NCBI RefSeq assembly: GCF_024459955.1
Contig: NZ_JANFXK010000014.1
Span: 1-64,000 of the forward strand
From: Anaerovorax odorimutans
GTDB taxonomy: Bacteria > Bacillota > Clostridia > Peptostreptococcales > Anaerovoracaceae
DNA length: 64,000 bases
Reading direction: 5' to 3'
Position numbers and translations under genes: made by a program. Of the stretch, positions 1-8,416 are shown piece by piece. The notes beneath the pieces were generated by a model. That model did not search any database, was not told where the DNA came from, and saw only the letters and a list, made by a program, of their open reading frames with translations. How positions within the stretch are numbered: the first letter of the stretch is position 1; each line of letters begins with the position of its first letter.

Positions 1-222
1 GCCATAATCAATCCCCTTAAAAATGATTAGTATCGTTGATAACTATATATTATCCACTGGCAACAACATATTCTGCCTAACAATATATATAAATTCTACC
101 ACATTTCCCCTCCTCCGACAATAAATCCAAACATTCCAATTAAACTTTCCCCAATTTTTCACACACCAACAAGGCCACCCGTTGTAAAAGCTGGCCATTT
201 GTCAATAATTTGAACACACTCC

Positions 223-1140
223 TTATGCAGCTGTAATATTCATCCTAAGCCGTGGATGCTTCGCCCTCAAAATCTCAGCCTTTTTCTCAGATGCAATGTG
301 CACATATATCTGCGTAGTCTTAATGGAGCTATGTCCTAGGATATCCTGAACATAGCTTATATCCACACCCTCCTCAATCAGATAAGTAGCAAAAGAATGG
401 CGAAACATATGTGGCGTAATATGGGTTTCGATTGCGGCCTCCTTAGAATATTTTTTAATCATACCTCTGATCGACTGTTCTGTAAGCCGCAATCCGCGCC
501 TATTAACGAAAAAATACTCGCTTCTTTTGATTTCCTGCTCGTTCTCTTTATAATATTCATTCAAAAGAGACAAAACTTCCGCACTTCCAATTTGAATATA
601 ACGTTCCTTCCCTCCTTTTCCCATGATTCGTATTGCCCCCGAATTAAGATCAATATTACTTTTCTTTAAATTCGATATCTCATAAACCCTTGCCCCTGTC
701 GCAAAAAACAATTCGATAACTGCCAGATCCCGGAGCATGATCTTTCTTTGACTTGCAGTTGCCGTGCGTTTGGTCTTATAAATATAGTTCAATAACTTCT
801 CTATATCATTTCTGGAAATGACCCTTGGAAGGATGAGCTTTTCCTTAAATTTGACTTTTATTTTGCGAAATGGATTCTCAGTGTCCAAAAGCTCCTCATC
901 CTCCAAATGATTGAAAAAGGCCCTCAAGGAAGCTATTTTTCGTTTGACCGTTTTCTGCCGAAAACTTTTGTGCAGATATGTAATATAGGACTCCATGTTC
1001 CCTTTACTTACTTCTTTTTCTGCCAAAAACTCAAAAAATTGTCTTAGGTCAATGCGGTATGCTTTAAGTGTCTTTTTATCCAGCTCTTTTCTAAATTCGC
1101 AGTACTCTAAATATGGTAATACCTGTTCTTTTAAATTCAT
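223..1140 (-). CDS. Tyrosine recombinase (XerC/XerD-like integrase)
   Basis: About 305 aa. It cuts and rejoins DNA through a tyrosine intermediate. An N-terminal core-binding domain (about residues 5-90) is followed by the catalytic domain (about 110-295). Catalytic residues are visible: R in TGARVYEIS (about 151), K in the GKGGKERY beta-hairpin, HMFRH (H244, R247), H in LGHSS (270) and the tyrosine in TTQIYVH (about 279). The start at 1140 is chosen because GGAGG lies 8 bases upstream; an in-frame ATG at 1155 precedes this site. The gene sits in AT-rich DNA unlike the rest of the window and next to an XRE regulator, which suggests a mobile or once-mobile segment. The proteins XerC and XerD have the same fold, so a chromosome-dimer role cannot be excluded. 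No attachment site was identified. Confidence 0.9.
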   Translation of the reverse strand: MNLKEQVLPYLEYCEFRKELDKKTLKAYRIDLRQFFEFLAEKEVSKGNMESYITYLHKSFRQKTVKRKIASLRAFFNHLEDEELLDTENPFRKIKVKFKEKLILPRVISRNDIEKLLNYIYKTKRTATASQRKIMLRDLAVIELFFATGARVYEISNLKKSNIDLNSGAIRIMGKGGKERYIQIGSAEVLSLLNEYYKENEQEIKRSEYFFVNRRGLRLTEQSIRGMIKKYSKEAAIETHITPHMFRHSFATYLIEEGVDISYVQDILGHSSIKTTQIYVHIASEKKAEILRAKHPRLRMNITAA

Positions 1141-1310
1141 GCCTTTATCCTCCATGTATTTTTCTAACAGTTTACCACATTACAATTTTACAGATTTATT
1201 TTCTTTTACATTTCACTTCCCGCACATTGCATTTCATTTTTCGTGTAAATTCCATATAATACAAGCACAAAGTAGCGAAAAACAATGTAACAAAATGAAT
1301 GTTACTATGC

Positions 1311-1344
1311 GTTGCTTGCAGCAACGGTCACTTCCTCGTACAAT
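1311..1344 (+). promoter_or_regulatory. Promoter with overlapping palindrome for the XRE regulator
   Basis: TTGCAG (1316-1321) and TACAAT (1339-1344) are separated by 17 bases, a good sigma-A arrangement. The palindrome GTTGCTTGCAGCAAC (1311-1325) overlaps the -35 box and is placed to be an operator, perhaps for autoregulation by the XRE protein encoded next. The binding role is inferred from position only. Confidence 0.5.
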
Positions 1345-1379
1345 AATGGTAACACTACAAAGAAAGAAGGTTATCCCTA

Positions 1380-1931
1380 ATGTTAAGCGAAAATATTAAA
1401 GCAATCAGAAAATCAAAAGGACTTTCGCAAGAAGAACTTGCTATCAAGCTGAATATAGTGCGACAAACAATTTCTAAATGGGAGAATGGACGGTCCGTCC
1501 CTGACTCTGATATGTTGATTTCTATATCGGAAGCACTCGAAACACCTGTAAGCACTTTGCTTGGAGAAAACGTTATTGAGCCGAAGGTCGATGACTTAAA
1601 AGCGATTGCCGAAAAACTGGAGATTATAAACTTGCAGCTTGCACAAAGAAAGGCCACGAAACAAAAGAGGGTTCATCGGCTGCTTATCTCATTGTGCGCG
1701 ATCATAGTAATAATTTCTGCGGTCCTAATAGCAATCAATAGTCCTTACTTGGGTTGGAATTATAGTGATCCTGAAACAGCCGTTTTCGGAGCAGCTTTTC
1801 ACGTATTTGAATGGCTGTTTGTTAGGTTAGCGCCTATTATCCTTATCGGGGCGATCTTTGGAATTTTCTTGACACGAAACCACCTGAGCCTGTCACTCCA
1901 CCAGCAGCATAACCGCGCACCAAACCAGTAG
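1380..1931 (+). CDS. XRE-family regulator with C-terminal membrane segments
   Basis: 183 aa. Residues 1-60 form a Cro/CI-type helix-turn-helix, with LSQEELAIKLNIVRQTISKWE as its recognisable core. A short coiled linker (about 65-90) leads to two hydrophobic segments (about 100-120 and 140-165), so the DNA-binding domain is tethered to the membrane. The ATG follows AGAAGG at a spacing of 9. The last 13 codons read antisense through the 3' end of the convergent lysE-like gene (39-bp overlap). This suggests that the original 3' end was lost and the reading frame now runs on until a chance stop. No target is known. Confidence 0.75.
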   Translation: MLSENIKAIRKSKGLSQEELAIKLNIVRQTISKWENGRSVPDSDMLISISEALETPVSTLLGENVIEPKVDDLKAIAEKLEIINLQLAQRKATKQKRVHRLLISLCAIIVIISAVLIAINSPYLGWNYSDPETAVFGAAFHVFEWLFVRLAPIILIGAIFGIFLTRNHLSLSLHQQHNRAPNQ

Positions 1932-2480
1932 CAGCGCCATGGACAGGTTAAAGCCTTTATAATGCTTCCCGATGAACCTGTTTAAAATGCCTCCCACCGC
2001 GGCCCAGGTCAGAGTGCCCGCACATCCCACCACGGTACTCAAAATCACGCTCAACAGCAGATACGCCGGCGACTGGGACACCGCAAGCACATACCCTGTA
2101 TAAACCGTCAGGCCGTACAGAATAATCTTCACATTGACAAACTGCAGCATAAACCCTTTCCAGAAAGAGGTTTTTTCCGTCTCTCCTGCACCGGATGGCT
2201 TGCTGCGGGCCACATGGAGCGCCAGCCAAAGAATATACGCAGCCCCAACATATTTCATAAGATCAACGAAGGCCGGCAGATATTGGGCCAGCTCAAAGCA
2301 GCCCAGGGCGCAGACAACCATAACGCACAGAAAGCCGCTGCAGATGCCCGCCAGCATAAAGCGGCTTCTTTTCCACCCGTAATTGCTGACAGAATTGAGG
2401 GCCAGAATATTATTGGGTCCCGGAGTAAAAGCAGTAACAAAAGCATATGGCAAAAAAGCAATTAAAATTTGATTCAACAC
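1893..2480 (-). CDS. LysE/RhtB-family amino acid exporter
   Basis: About 195 aa with six predicted hydrophobic segments. The family exports amino acids such as lysine, arginine or homoserine lactone across the cytoplasmic membrane. The family signature near the N-terminus, FTPGPNNILALNS, is clear. The start is set at the GTG of 2480 (GTG TTG AAT CAA) because GGGGAG lies 8 bases upstream; an ATG 12 codons further up lies before that site. The gene is divergent from a LysR regulator, as in lysE-lysG and argO-argP. An N5-(carboxyethyl)ornithine synthase follows the regulator, so a basic amino acid or its carboxyethyl derivative is a reasonable guess for the cargo. Confidence 0.88.
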   Translation of the reverse strand: MLNQILIAFLPYAFVTAFTPGPNNILALNSVSNYGWKRSRFMLAGICSGFLCVMVVCALGCFELAQYLPAFVDLMKYVGAAYILWLALHVARSKPSGAGETEKTSFWKGFMLQFVNVKIILYGLTVYTGYVLAVSQSPAYLLLSVILSTVVGCAGTLTWAAVGGILNRFIGKHYKGFNLSMALLLVWCAVMLLVE

Positions 2481-2533
2481 TTGTTTCACTCCCCTTTCTA
2501 TTTTATAATAACCCAAGGAATTCGTTAAAACAA

Positions 2534-2566
2534 ATTGAAATAATCAAATTTTAATTTCAATATAAT
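2534..2566. promoter_or_regulatory. Divergent control region of the exporter/LysR pair
   Basis: The perfect inverted repeat ATTGAAAT-N12-ATTTCAAT (2534-2561) has the size and layout of a LysR recognition box. It lies midway between the divergent starts. TATAAT at 2561-2566 directly abuts it and is the probable -10 of the LysR gene, so the regulator would also repress itself. Binding is inferred. Confidence 0.55.
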
Positions 2567-2587
2567 TGAACTGTTGGAGGGGGAAGC

Positions 2588-3478
2588 ATGGAACTTAAAT
2601 ATTTACAGACTTTTAAAACGATCATTGAGGAAGGCAGTTTTTCCCGCGCCGCAGAAAAGCTCAGTTATACCCAGTCGACCATCACCTTCCAGGTACAGCA
2701 GCTGGAGCAGGAGCTGTCCGCTCCTCTGTTTGAAAAAATCGGCCGCAGAATGGTTTTGACAAAAGCGGGGGAAAAATTGATTCCCTATGTGGATGAGGTA
2801 CTATCCTCCGTGGATAAAATGAAGAACTTTACCGAAGATCTGTCCCAGCTGCAAGGCGACCTTCATGTTGCCGCAGCGGAAACCATGATGTGTTATAAAA
2901 TACCGGCCGTCTTGAAAAAATTCCATGAGCAGGCCCCGCAGGCCCGCTTATTCCTGCGCTCCATGAACTGTTACGATATCCGCGACGCGCTGCTCAAGGG
3001 TTCCATTGATCTGGGAGTCTTCTATCAAGACATCGGCGGACTGGGTTCATCGCTCACCACTTATCCCATCGGACAGTATCCTCTGGCTCTGGTGGCCTCG
3101 CCAAAGATCCGTAAGCAGTTCCCTGATTTTATTACACCCGGCCAGCAGCTTCCCCTTCCTTTCATCATTAACGAACCCGCCTGTGTTTTCAGGCAGATTT
3201 TTGAGGCATATCTGAAAGAAAAGGATATTACCCTGGATCATACCATCGAGCTTTGGAGTATTCCCACCATTAAAAACCTGGTAAAAAACGATATGGGCGT
3301 GTCTTATCTTCCTTCCTTTTCCGTAAAGAAAGAGCTGGAGGATGGAGAACTGTGCACAATTGACTCCGAACTGGACGGCAAAATCATAACTGCCGTATGC
3401 GGCCGCCATAAAAACAAATGGATCAGCCCTCTCATGCAGCTGTTCATCGACCTGGTCTGCCAGTACGGAAGTGTTTAA
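2588..3478 (+). CDS. LysR-family transcriptional regulator
   Basis: 296 aa, the usual length. A winged helix-turn-helix occupies residues 1-60 (SFSRAAEKLSYTQSTIT is the recognition region) and a two-lobed effector domain runs from about 88 to 290. The ATG follows GGAGGGGGAAGC. It is divergent from the LysE-type exporter, so it probably senses the exported amino acid and activates export, as ArgP and LysG do. Its stop lies 4 bases from the stop of the convergent carboxyethylornithine synthase gene. Confidence 0.9.
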   Translation: MELKYLQTFKTIIEEGSFSRAAEKLSYTQSTITFQVQQLEQELSAPLFEKIGRRMVLTKAGEKLIPYVDEVLSSVDKMKNFTEDLSQLQGDLHVAAAETMMCYKIPAVLKKFHEQAPQARLFLRSMNCYDIRDALLKGSIDLGVFYQDIGGLGSSLTTYPIGQYPLALVASPKIRKQFPDFITPGQQLPLPFIINEPACVFRQIFEAYLKEKDITLDHTIELWSIPTIKNLVKNDMGVSYLPSFSVKKELEDGELCTIDSELDGKIITAVCGRHKNKWISPLMQLFIDLVCQYGSV

Positions 3479-3482
3479 AAAA

Positions 3483-4436
3483 TTATCTATATCCGATAGT
3501 CCTCGCCAAATCATAAAAGCATTTAACATCTCTGCTATAGACATTTTTACAGAAAGAGCGGCTGATATCGACGCTTGAATTTTTATAGAAAATAGAAGGT
3601 ACATTATTGACCTCATAAAAATACAAACCATCTTCTTTGTAAATCGGATCGTCAATACTGGTGTACCTGGTGCCTTCGATAGCGTTGCCCGCATCGGCTG
3701 CCGCATCGATGAAAAGGCAGCCTTTCCTGCACTTTTCCAATTGGTCCCGGGAAATAATATAGCTGCCGGGCTGATCGGCTTCTATGCCGTTGATGATTAT
3801 GTCATACCGGCTGATGGACGAATAAAATTCCTTCATTGTCTTCCGATAAAACATCCTGGGGCGTGCGCCCAGTTTTACAGCAGCGGAGAAAGCTCCCTGC
3901 GCCACATTGCCCGATGAAAGCACCGCGACCTGCGTCGAGGGACTGGGGATGAGTCCAAAACACAATAATGCGTGCATCACAGCCGAATAGCCGGCATTAT
4001 AACTGTTTTTGTAAATAAAGTCGCGTTTCAGCCAATCGATGGCCACAGAACTGTCATTATAATAGACCTTTGGATGGATGTTATCCAAATCGGCTATTAC
4101 CAACGACTTAGGCCGGGCCACCTTTTCCGTGAACTCTTTTCCCGACCCATCCGGGTGTACCCAGCCTACGATCAGCTGATTATTTCGCAGTTTTCCATAG
4201 TCGCCCGGCTGCATAAGCTTCAAGGAAAAAATCGCCTCGCTGCGCTCAAAGATTTCATCTTTGGAAAAAACCTCACAGCCTGCGCTGCGGTAATCGCCAT
4301 CGTCAACGTCCATATATTCGCCGAAGCCTTCTTCAATAAAAATTTGATTATCAAGCTCGTTATTTAAAATATCCTCCGGCAAAATGGCCACCCGTTTTTC
4401 ATTGGGGAAATCCGGTTTTATAAATCCCAATTTCAT
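3483..4436 (-). CDS. ceo: N5-(1-carboxyethyl)ornithine synthase
   Basis: 317 aa. The family condenses L-ornithine (or lysine) with pyruvate and NADPH to make N5-(1-carboxyethyl)ornithine, an opine-like amino acid. It belongs to the alanine dehydrogenase/transhydrogenase superfamily. The whole protein resembles the Lactococcus enzyme as I recall it: MKLGFIKPDFPNEKRVAILP at the N-terminus, the Rossmann motif LSSGNVAQGAF (about 175), YRKTM, and DAAADAGNAIEGT (about 245). Length is as expected (about 313 aa). It is convergent with the LysR gene and near the LysE-type exporter, which could export the product. An alanine-dehydrogenase-like activity is the main alternative. Confidence 0.85.
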   Translation of the reverse strand: MKLGFIKPDFPNEKRVAILPEDILNNELDNQIFIEEGFGEYMDVDDGDYRSAGCEVFSKDEIFERSEAIFSLKLMQPGDYGKLRNNQLIVGWVHPDGSGKEFTEKVARPKSLVIADLDNIHPKVYYNDSSVAIDWLKRDFIYKNSYNAGYSAVMHALLCFGLIPSPSTQVAVLSSGNVAQGAFSAAVKLGARPRMFYRKTMKEFYSSISRYDIIINGIEADQPGSYIISRDQLEKCRKGCLFIDAAADAGNAIEGTRYTSIDDPIYKEDGLYFYEVNNVPSIFYKNSSVDISRSFCKNVYSRDVKCFYDLARTIGYR

Positions 4437-4791
4437 AATATGTTCTCCCTTCCGTAATTCCTTTGTAATATACTCATTATGCAGGCTGTTTTCGGGCTTG
4501 CCACGGAAGAGTCACTGAGTAAAATCGCAAATAAACAAAAAAATATGGAACGTCTGCCCAAGCTTAAGCTACGTTCCACTCCGCACGATTGTTATACTAT
4601 GTTCTCTGTTCGCCTTATGCGGCGCCTTTCCTCTTCAACTTTAGCCTTAGTACCAGTATAACACAAAGTCCAATAAAAGTCAGTAAATTCAGATAACTTA
4701 CATATTCATTATAGGAGGTTTCGTATAAAAATGGGGTTAAGGGTCTGGGCCGGGGCATTAAGATTGTATAAAGACGATAGAAAACAAAAAA
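4437..4791. other. Intergenic spacer without a convincing gene
   Basis: The 430-base spacer between ceo and oadB holds short open frames on both strands, but none combines a ribosome binding site with a plausible protein. The inverted repeat GGAACGT...ACGTTCC (about 4547-4577, 17-base loop) is upstream of ceo. A leaderless 47-68 aa minus-strand frame (4615-4821) encodes a hydrophobic stretch but has no ribosome binding site, so it is not called. Confidence 0.4.
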
Positions 4792-4831
4792 GAAAACAGA
4801 CCTGCTGCCTAAAAGCAACAAGCCTGTTTTC
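4792..4831 (-). terminator. Rho-independent terminator after oadB
   Basis: GAAAACAG and CTGTTTTC pair across the loop, with additional inner pairing. On the minus strand the stem is followed by a T-rich run, which fits termination of oadB transcription. Confidence 0.7.
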
Positions 4832-4867
4832 TTGTATAAAAATGATTTTAGAGATTTTCGATATGTA

Positions 4868-6019
4868 TCAGTATCCGCCGAACATAGAGAGCATTACCGA
4901 AGCGGCTACAGCCGATCCGATTACACCGGCTACGTTTGGTCCCATAGCGTGCATCAGCAGGAAGTTCGAAGGGTTCTCTGCCTGACCCACCTTCTGAGAT
5001 ACCCGGGCGGCCATCGGTACTGCGGATACGCCAGCCGATCCGATCAGCGGATTGATCTTTCCGCCGGTGAGCACGTTCATCAGTTTTGCGATCAGAACGC
5101 CGCCTGCAGTTCCCACTGCGAAAGCGCATATGCCCAGAACTACAATTTTCAGTGTTTCGGCCTTAATAAAGGTCGCCCCTGTAGCGGAGGCTCCAACAGC
5201 CAGACCCAGCAGGATCGTAACGATGTTCATCATTGCGTTCTGCGCGGTGTCGGAAAGTCTGTCTGCTCTTCCGGATTCCTTGAACAGGTTGCCCAGCATC
5301 AGCATACCGATCAGCGGCGCTGCTGCAGGCAGAAGCAATACTACGATAACGGTAACTGCGATTGGGAATAAAATCTTTTCTTTCTGAGTTACCACTCGCA
5401 GTTGATCCATCTTGATCACACGTTCCTTCTTGGTTGTCAGCCCCTTCATAATTGGCGGCTGAATAATCGGTACCAGTGCCATGTAGGAGTACGCTGCTAC
5501 GGCGATAGGTCCCAACAGCTGCGGCGCCAGTTTGCTGGTCAGATAGATCGCAGTCGGGCCATCTGCTCCGCCGATAATGCCAATGGATGCCGCGCCCTGT
5601 GCGTCAAAGCCCAGAATAATCGCAGCGAAAAACGCGAAGAAGATTCCGAACTGCGCAGCAGCTCCCATAATCAGAGATTTCGGATTCGCAATCAGCGGTC
5701 CAAAGTCCGTCATCGCCCCTACTCCCAAGAATATCAGCGATGGGAAAATCGGTTTCAGCGCGTAGAATATGGTCAGCAGCCCAATATCCGATAGCTGATT
5801 CGATGATGTGATCTCCGCATGCTCAATAAACATACCACTTATTGGCAGGTTGGATAATAACATACCCATAGCAATTGGAATCAGCAGCAGAGGTTCAAAC
5901 CCATGCCTGATTGCCAAATAAAGAAAAATGAACGATACCACGATCATGATGACATTTTGATATGCCACATTAGCCAGGCCGGTATCCTGCCAGAAGTTAC
6001 TGAGTGTCTCAATTAGCAT
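4868..6019 (-). CDS. oadB: Sodium-translocating decarboxylase, beta subunit
   Basis: 383 aa, very hydrophobic. The family (OadB/GcdB/MmdB) is the membrane sodium channel of biotin-dependent decarboxylases: it removes CO2 from carboxybiotin and pumps Na+ out. The conserved segment [15 protein letters not shown], carrying the coupling aspartate, is present near residue 200. AAAAGGAGACGAGAGAAA precedes the ATG. It stands alone: neither the carboxyltransferase nor the biotin carrier subunit is adjacent. The substrate (oxaloacetate, glutaconyl-CoA or methylmalonyl-CoA) therefore cannot be told, and the symbol is generic. Confidence 0.88.
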   Translation of the reverse strand: MLIETLSNFWQDTGLANVAYQNVIMIVVSFIFLYLAIRHGFEPLLLIPIAMGMLLSNLPISGMFIEHAEITSSNQLSDIGLLTIFYALKPIFPSLIFLGVGAMTDFGPLIANPKSLIMGAAAQFGIFFAFFAAIILGFDAQGAASIGIIGGADGPTAIYLTSKLAPQLLGPIAVAAYSYMALVPIIQPPIMKGLTTKKERVIKMDQLRVVTQKEKILFPIAVTVIVVLLLPAAAPLIGMLMLGNLFKESGRADRLSDTAQNAMMNIVTILLGLAVGASATGATFIKAETLKIVVLGICAFAVGTAGGVLIAKLMNVLTGGKINPLIGSAGVSAVPMAARVSQKVGQAENPSNFLLMHAMGPNVAGVIGSAVAASVMLSMFGGY

Positions 6020-6052
6020 TTTCTCTCGTCTCCTTTTCTAAATGACGTACAA

Positions 6053-6106
6053 GTGCAGACCTGCACCAATCGTTAAAATACTAACACATATAACCATTTA
6101 TTACAA
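6053..6106 (-). promoter_or_regulatory. oadB promoter with downstream palindrome
   Basis: On the minus strand TTGTAA (6101-6106), a 17-base spacer and TAGTAT (6078-6083) form a promoter. The perfect palindrome GTGCAG-AC-CTGCAC (6053-6066) lies just after the expected start of transcription and may be a repressor site. Confidence 0.5.
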
Positions 6107-6145
6107 CCTTGTACGGGGATAAATACTGTATACACTTGGGATGCC

Positions 6146-8404
6146 TTACAGCTTCATGGTCAGGCCAATCTTCTGTTTTTCACGGTCGATATTTATAATC
6201 TTCACCTTCACCGTATCCCCTACGGAAACCGCATCCATCGGATGCTTGATAAACTTATTGCTGATCTCGGAAATGTGCACCAGTCCGTCGTTTTTGACAC
6301 CGATATCCACAAAGGCGCCGAAATCCACCACGTTGCGCACAGTACCCATCATTTCCATGCCCACTTCCAGGTCCTCAAAGCTGCGCACATCGTTTCTGAA
6401 CACCACCGCCGGCGCGTCCTCACGGGGGTCTCTTCCCGGCTTTTTGATTTCTTCAATGATGTCCCTCAGCGTCATTGGTCCCACTTCCAGTTCTTCTGAA
6501 AGCTTTTCAATGGCTCTGCCCAGGTTTTTCCGGGGATCTTCTTTTTTCTTGCTCAGCTCAGCTAAAGCAGCAAGGCCTTTGCCTCTGGTTTCAACCTTTT
6601 TCGGCTTGCTCTCTTCTGCGTACAGCTGGCTGATCTGCTTTTCGATATCGGCCACGCCGCCGCGGATGATCTCTTTCTTGTCGATCTTCAACTTTTTCAG
6701 CATGGCTTCCGCCGCTTTATAGGATTCCGGATGGACGGAAGTGGCGTCCAGCGGGTTTTTTCCATCGGAAATGCGCATAAAACCGGCGCACTGTTTAAAG
6801 GTTTTTTCTCCCAGCTTGGAAACCTTTTTCAGTTCCTTGCGGTCCGCGAACGATCCCTGTTCTTCCCGATAGGCTACGATGTTTTTGGCGATTCCCATAT
6901 TAATTCCCGCCACATGGGCCAGCAGGGACGGAGATGCCGTATTCAGATCTACCCCCACCCGATTTACACAGTCTTCCACCACATTGTCCAGAGCTGACTC
7001 CAGCAGTCCCTGATTGATATCGTGCTGATACTGTCCGACCCCGATGCTCTTCGTGGGAATCTTAACCAGCTCCGCCAGCGGGTCCTGAAGCCTGCGTCCC
7101 AGGGACATGGCTCCTCTGGTGGTTACATCCAGGTCCGGATATTCCTCAGTAGCCAGCTTGGAAGCCGAGTAAACTGACGCGCCGGCTTCGTTGACGATAG
7201 TGTAGCTGATGTCCAGACCGTTCTTTTTAATGAAGTTGGCTACCACTTCTTCCGTTTCTCTGGAGCCGGTTCCGTTGCCGATGACGATAACGTTGATTTT
7301 GTATTTATCAACCAGCTTTTTCAGCGTGGCTTCTGTCCCCGCCACATCTTTTTTAGGCTGTGTCGGATAGACGGTGGTGTAGGCCAGCAGTTTTCCCGTT
7401 TCGTTGAGGACGGCCACCTTGCATCCGGTACGGTAGCCCGGGTCGATGCTGATGATTCTGGCACCCTTTACAGGCGGAACCATCAGCAGTTTTTCCGTGT
7501 TTTTGGCAAACACCTTCACCGCCTCCAGCTCTGCCCGCTCAGTGAGCATATTGCGCATCTCCCGCTCGATGGATGGAGCCATCAGGCGCTTGTAAGCGTC
7601 GGCAATCGTTTCCTTCAAAAGATCGGTAAAAATGGATCTTTCGTTGGTGATAACCGCCTGCTGCAGCAGCTTTTCCATATCCTCGGTCAGAACCGTTACT
7701 TTTACTTTCAGCTTCTTTTCTTTTTCTCCCCGGTTGATGGCCAAAATCCGATGATTGGGAATCTTTTTTATAGCTTCCTGATATTCGTAATACATTTCGT
7801 ATACGGTCTTTTCCTCCGGATCCGCGGCTTCCGTCACGATCAGTCCACTGTTTTGGGTCTTTTCACGGATCTTCGCGGTCAGTTCCGGGTCGTCGGAAAT
7901 CATCTCCGCCATGATATCCATAGCGCCTGCGATTGCCGCCGCTGCGTCGGGCACCTCTTTTTCTTCATCCACAAAAGGTCCGGCCAGCTCCTCCACGGAA
8001 CCCTCTTCCAGCTCCTGCGCCCAGAAGGTCAGCGCCAGCGGCTCCAATCCCCTTGCCTTTGCCTTGGACGCACGGGTGGCCTTTTTCTGTTTGTAAGGTT
8101 TGTACAGGTCCTCAACTCTCTGCAGGACCTCTGCCTCCATGATCTTTTCTTTCAGCTCGTCCGTCAGCTTTCCCTGTTCCTCGATCAGGCGAATGACCTC
8201 TTCCTTGCGTTCTTCCAGATTGCGAAGATAGGCAAGGCGTTCATCCAGGTCGCGCAATGTCACGTCGGAAAGTCCGCCGGTCACTTCTTTTCTGTATCTG
8301 GCGATAAAAGGAATGGTGTTTCCTTCGTCAATCAAAGCCACCGTGTTTTCCACCTGGGACAGCTTCAGTTCAAATTCTTTTGCTAGTTTTTCAATAATGT
8401 TCAT
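6146..8404 (-). CDS. tex: RNA-binding transcriptional accessory protein Tex
   Basis: 752 aa, the normal Tex length. Tex is a conserved cytoplasmic RNA-binding factor that acts on transcription. The order is an N-terminal helical Tex domain, a YqgF/RNase H-like domain (IISIDPGYRTGCKVAV near 325), helix-hairpin-helix motifs (VGVDLNTASPSLL near 490), and a C-terminal S1 domain (about 655-725; GTVRNVVDFGAFVDIG). It follows prfB by 12 bases and is probably co-transcribed with it. The ribosome binding site is weak (AAGG about 17 bases up), so it may depend on translation of prfB. Confidence 0.95.
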   Translation of the reverse strand: MNIIEKLAKEFELKLSQVENTVALIDEGNTIPFIARYRKEVTGGLSDVTLRDLDERLAYLRNLEERKEEVIRLIEEQGKLTDELKEKIMEAEVLQRVEDLYKPYKQKKATRASKAKARGLEPLALTFWAQELEEGSVEELAGPFVDEEKEVPDAAAAIAGAMDIMAEMISDDPELTAKIREKTQNSGLIVTEAADPEEKTVYEMYYEYQEAIKKIPNHRILAINRGEKEKKLKVKVTVLTEDMEKLLQQAVITNERSIFTDLLKETIADAYKRLMAPSIEREMRNMLTERAELEAVKVFAKNTEKLLMVPPVKGARIISIDPGYRTGCKVAVLNETGKLLAYTTVYPTQPKKDVAGTEATLKKLVDKYKINVIVIGNGTGSRETEEVVANFIKKNGLDISYTIVNEAGASVYSASKLATEEYPDLDVTTRGAMSLGRRLQDPLAELVKIPTKSIGVGQYQHDINQGLLESALDNVVEDCVNRVGVDLNTASPSLLAHVAGINMGIAKNIVAYREEQGSFADRKELKKVSKLGEKTFKQCAGFMRISDGKNPLDATSVHPESYKAAEAMLKKLKIDKKEIIRGGVADIEKQISQLYAEESKPKKVETRGKGLAALAELSKKKEDPRKNLGRAIEKLSEELEVGPMTLRDIIEEIKKPGRDPREDAPAVVFRNDVRSFEDLEVGMEMMGTVRNVVDFGAFVDIGVKNDGLVHISEISNKFIKHPMDAVSVGDTVKVKIINIDREKQKIGLTMKL

Positions 8405-8416
8405 AGAGCCTGTTTT

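Noticed and set aside
4615-4821. Minus-strand frame with hydrophobic segments between ceo and oadB
   Set aside because: No ribosome binding site before either possible start, and the frame begins inside the oadB terminator.
4731-4985. Plus-strand frame with TAGGAGG upstream
   Set aside because: The spacing is too long, and it runs antisense into oadB through the terminator; the protein is of low complexity.
4991-5371. Plus-strand frames overlapping oadB, and similar long frames opposite secA, prfB and the J-TPR gene
   Set aside because: They are antisense shadows of strongly supported genes and encode no recognisable protein.
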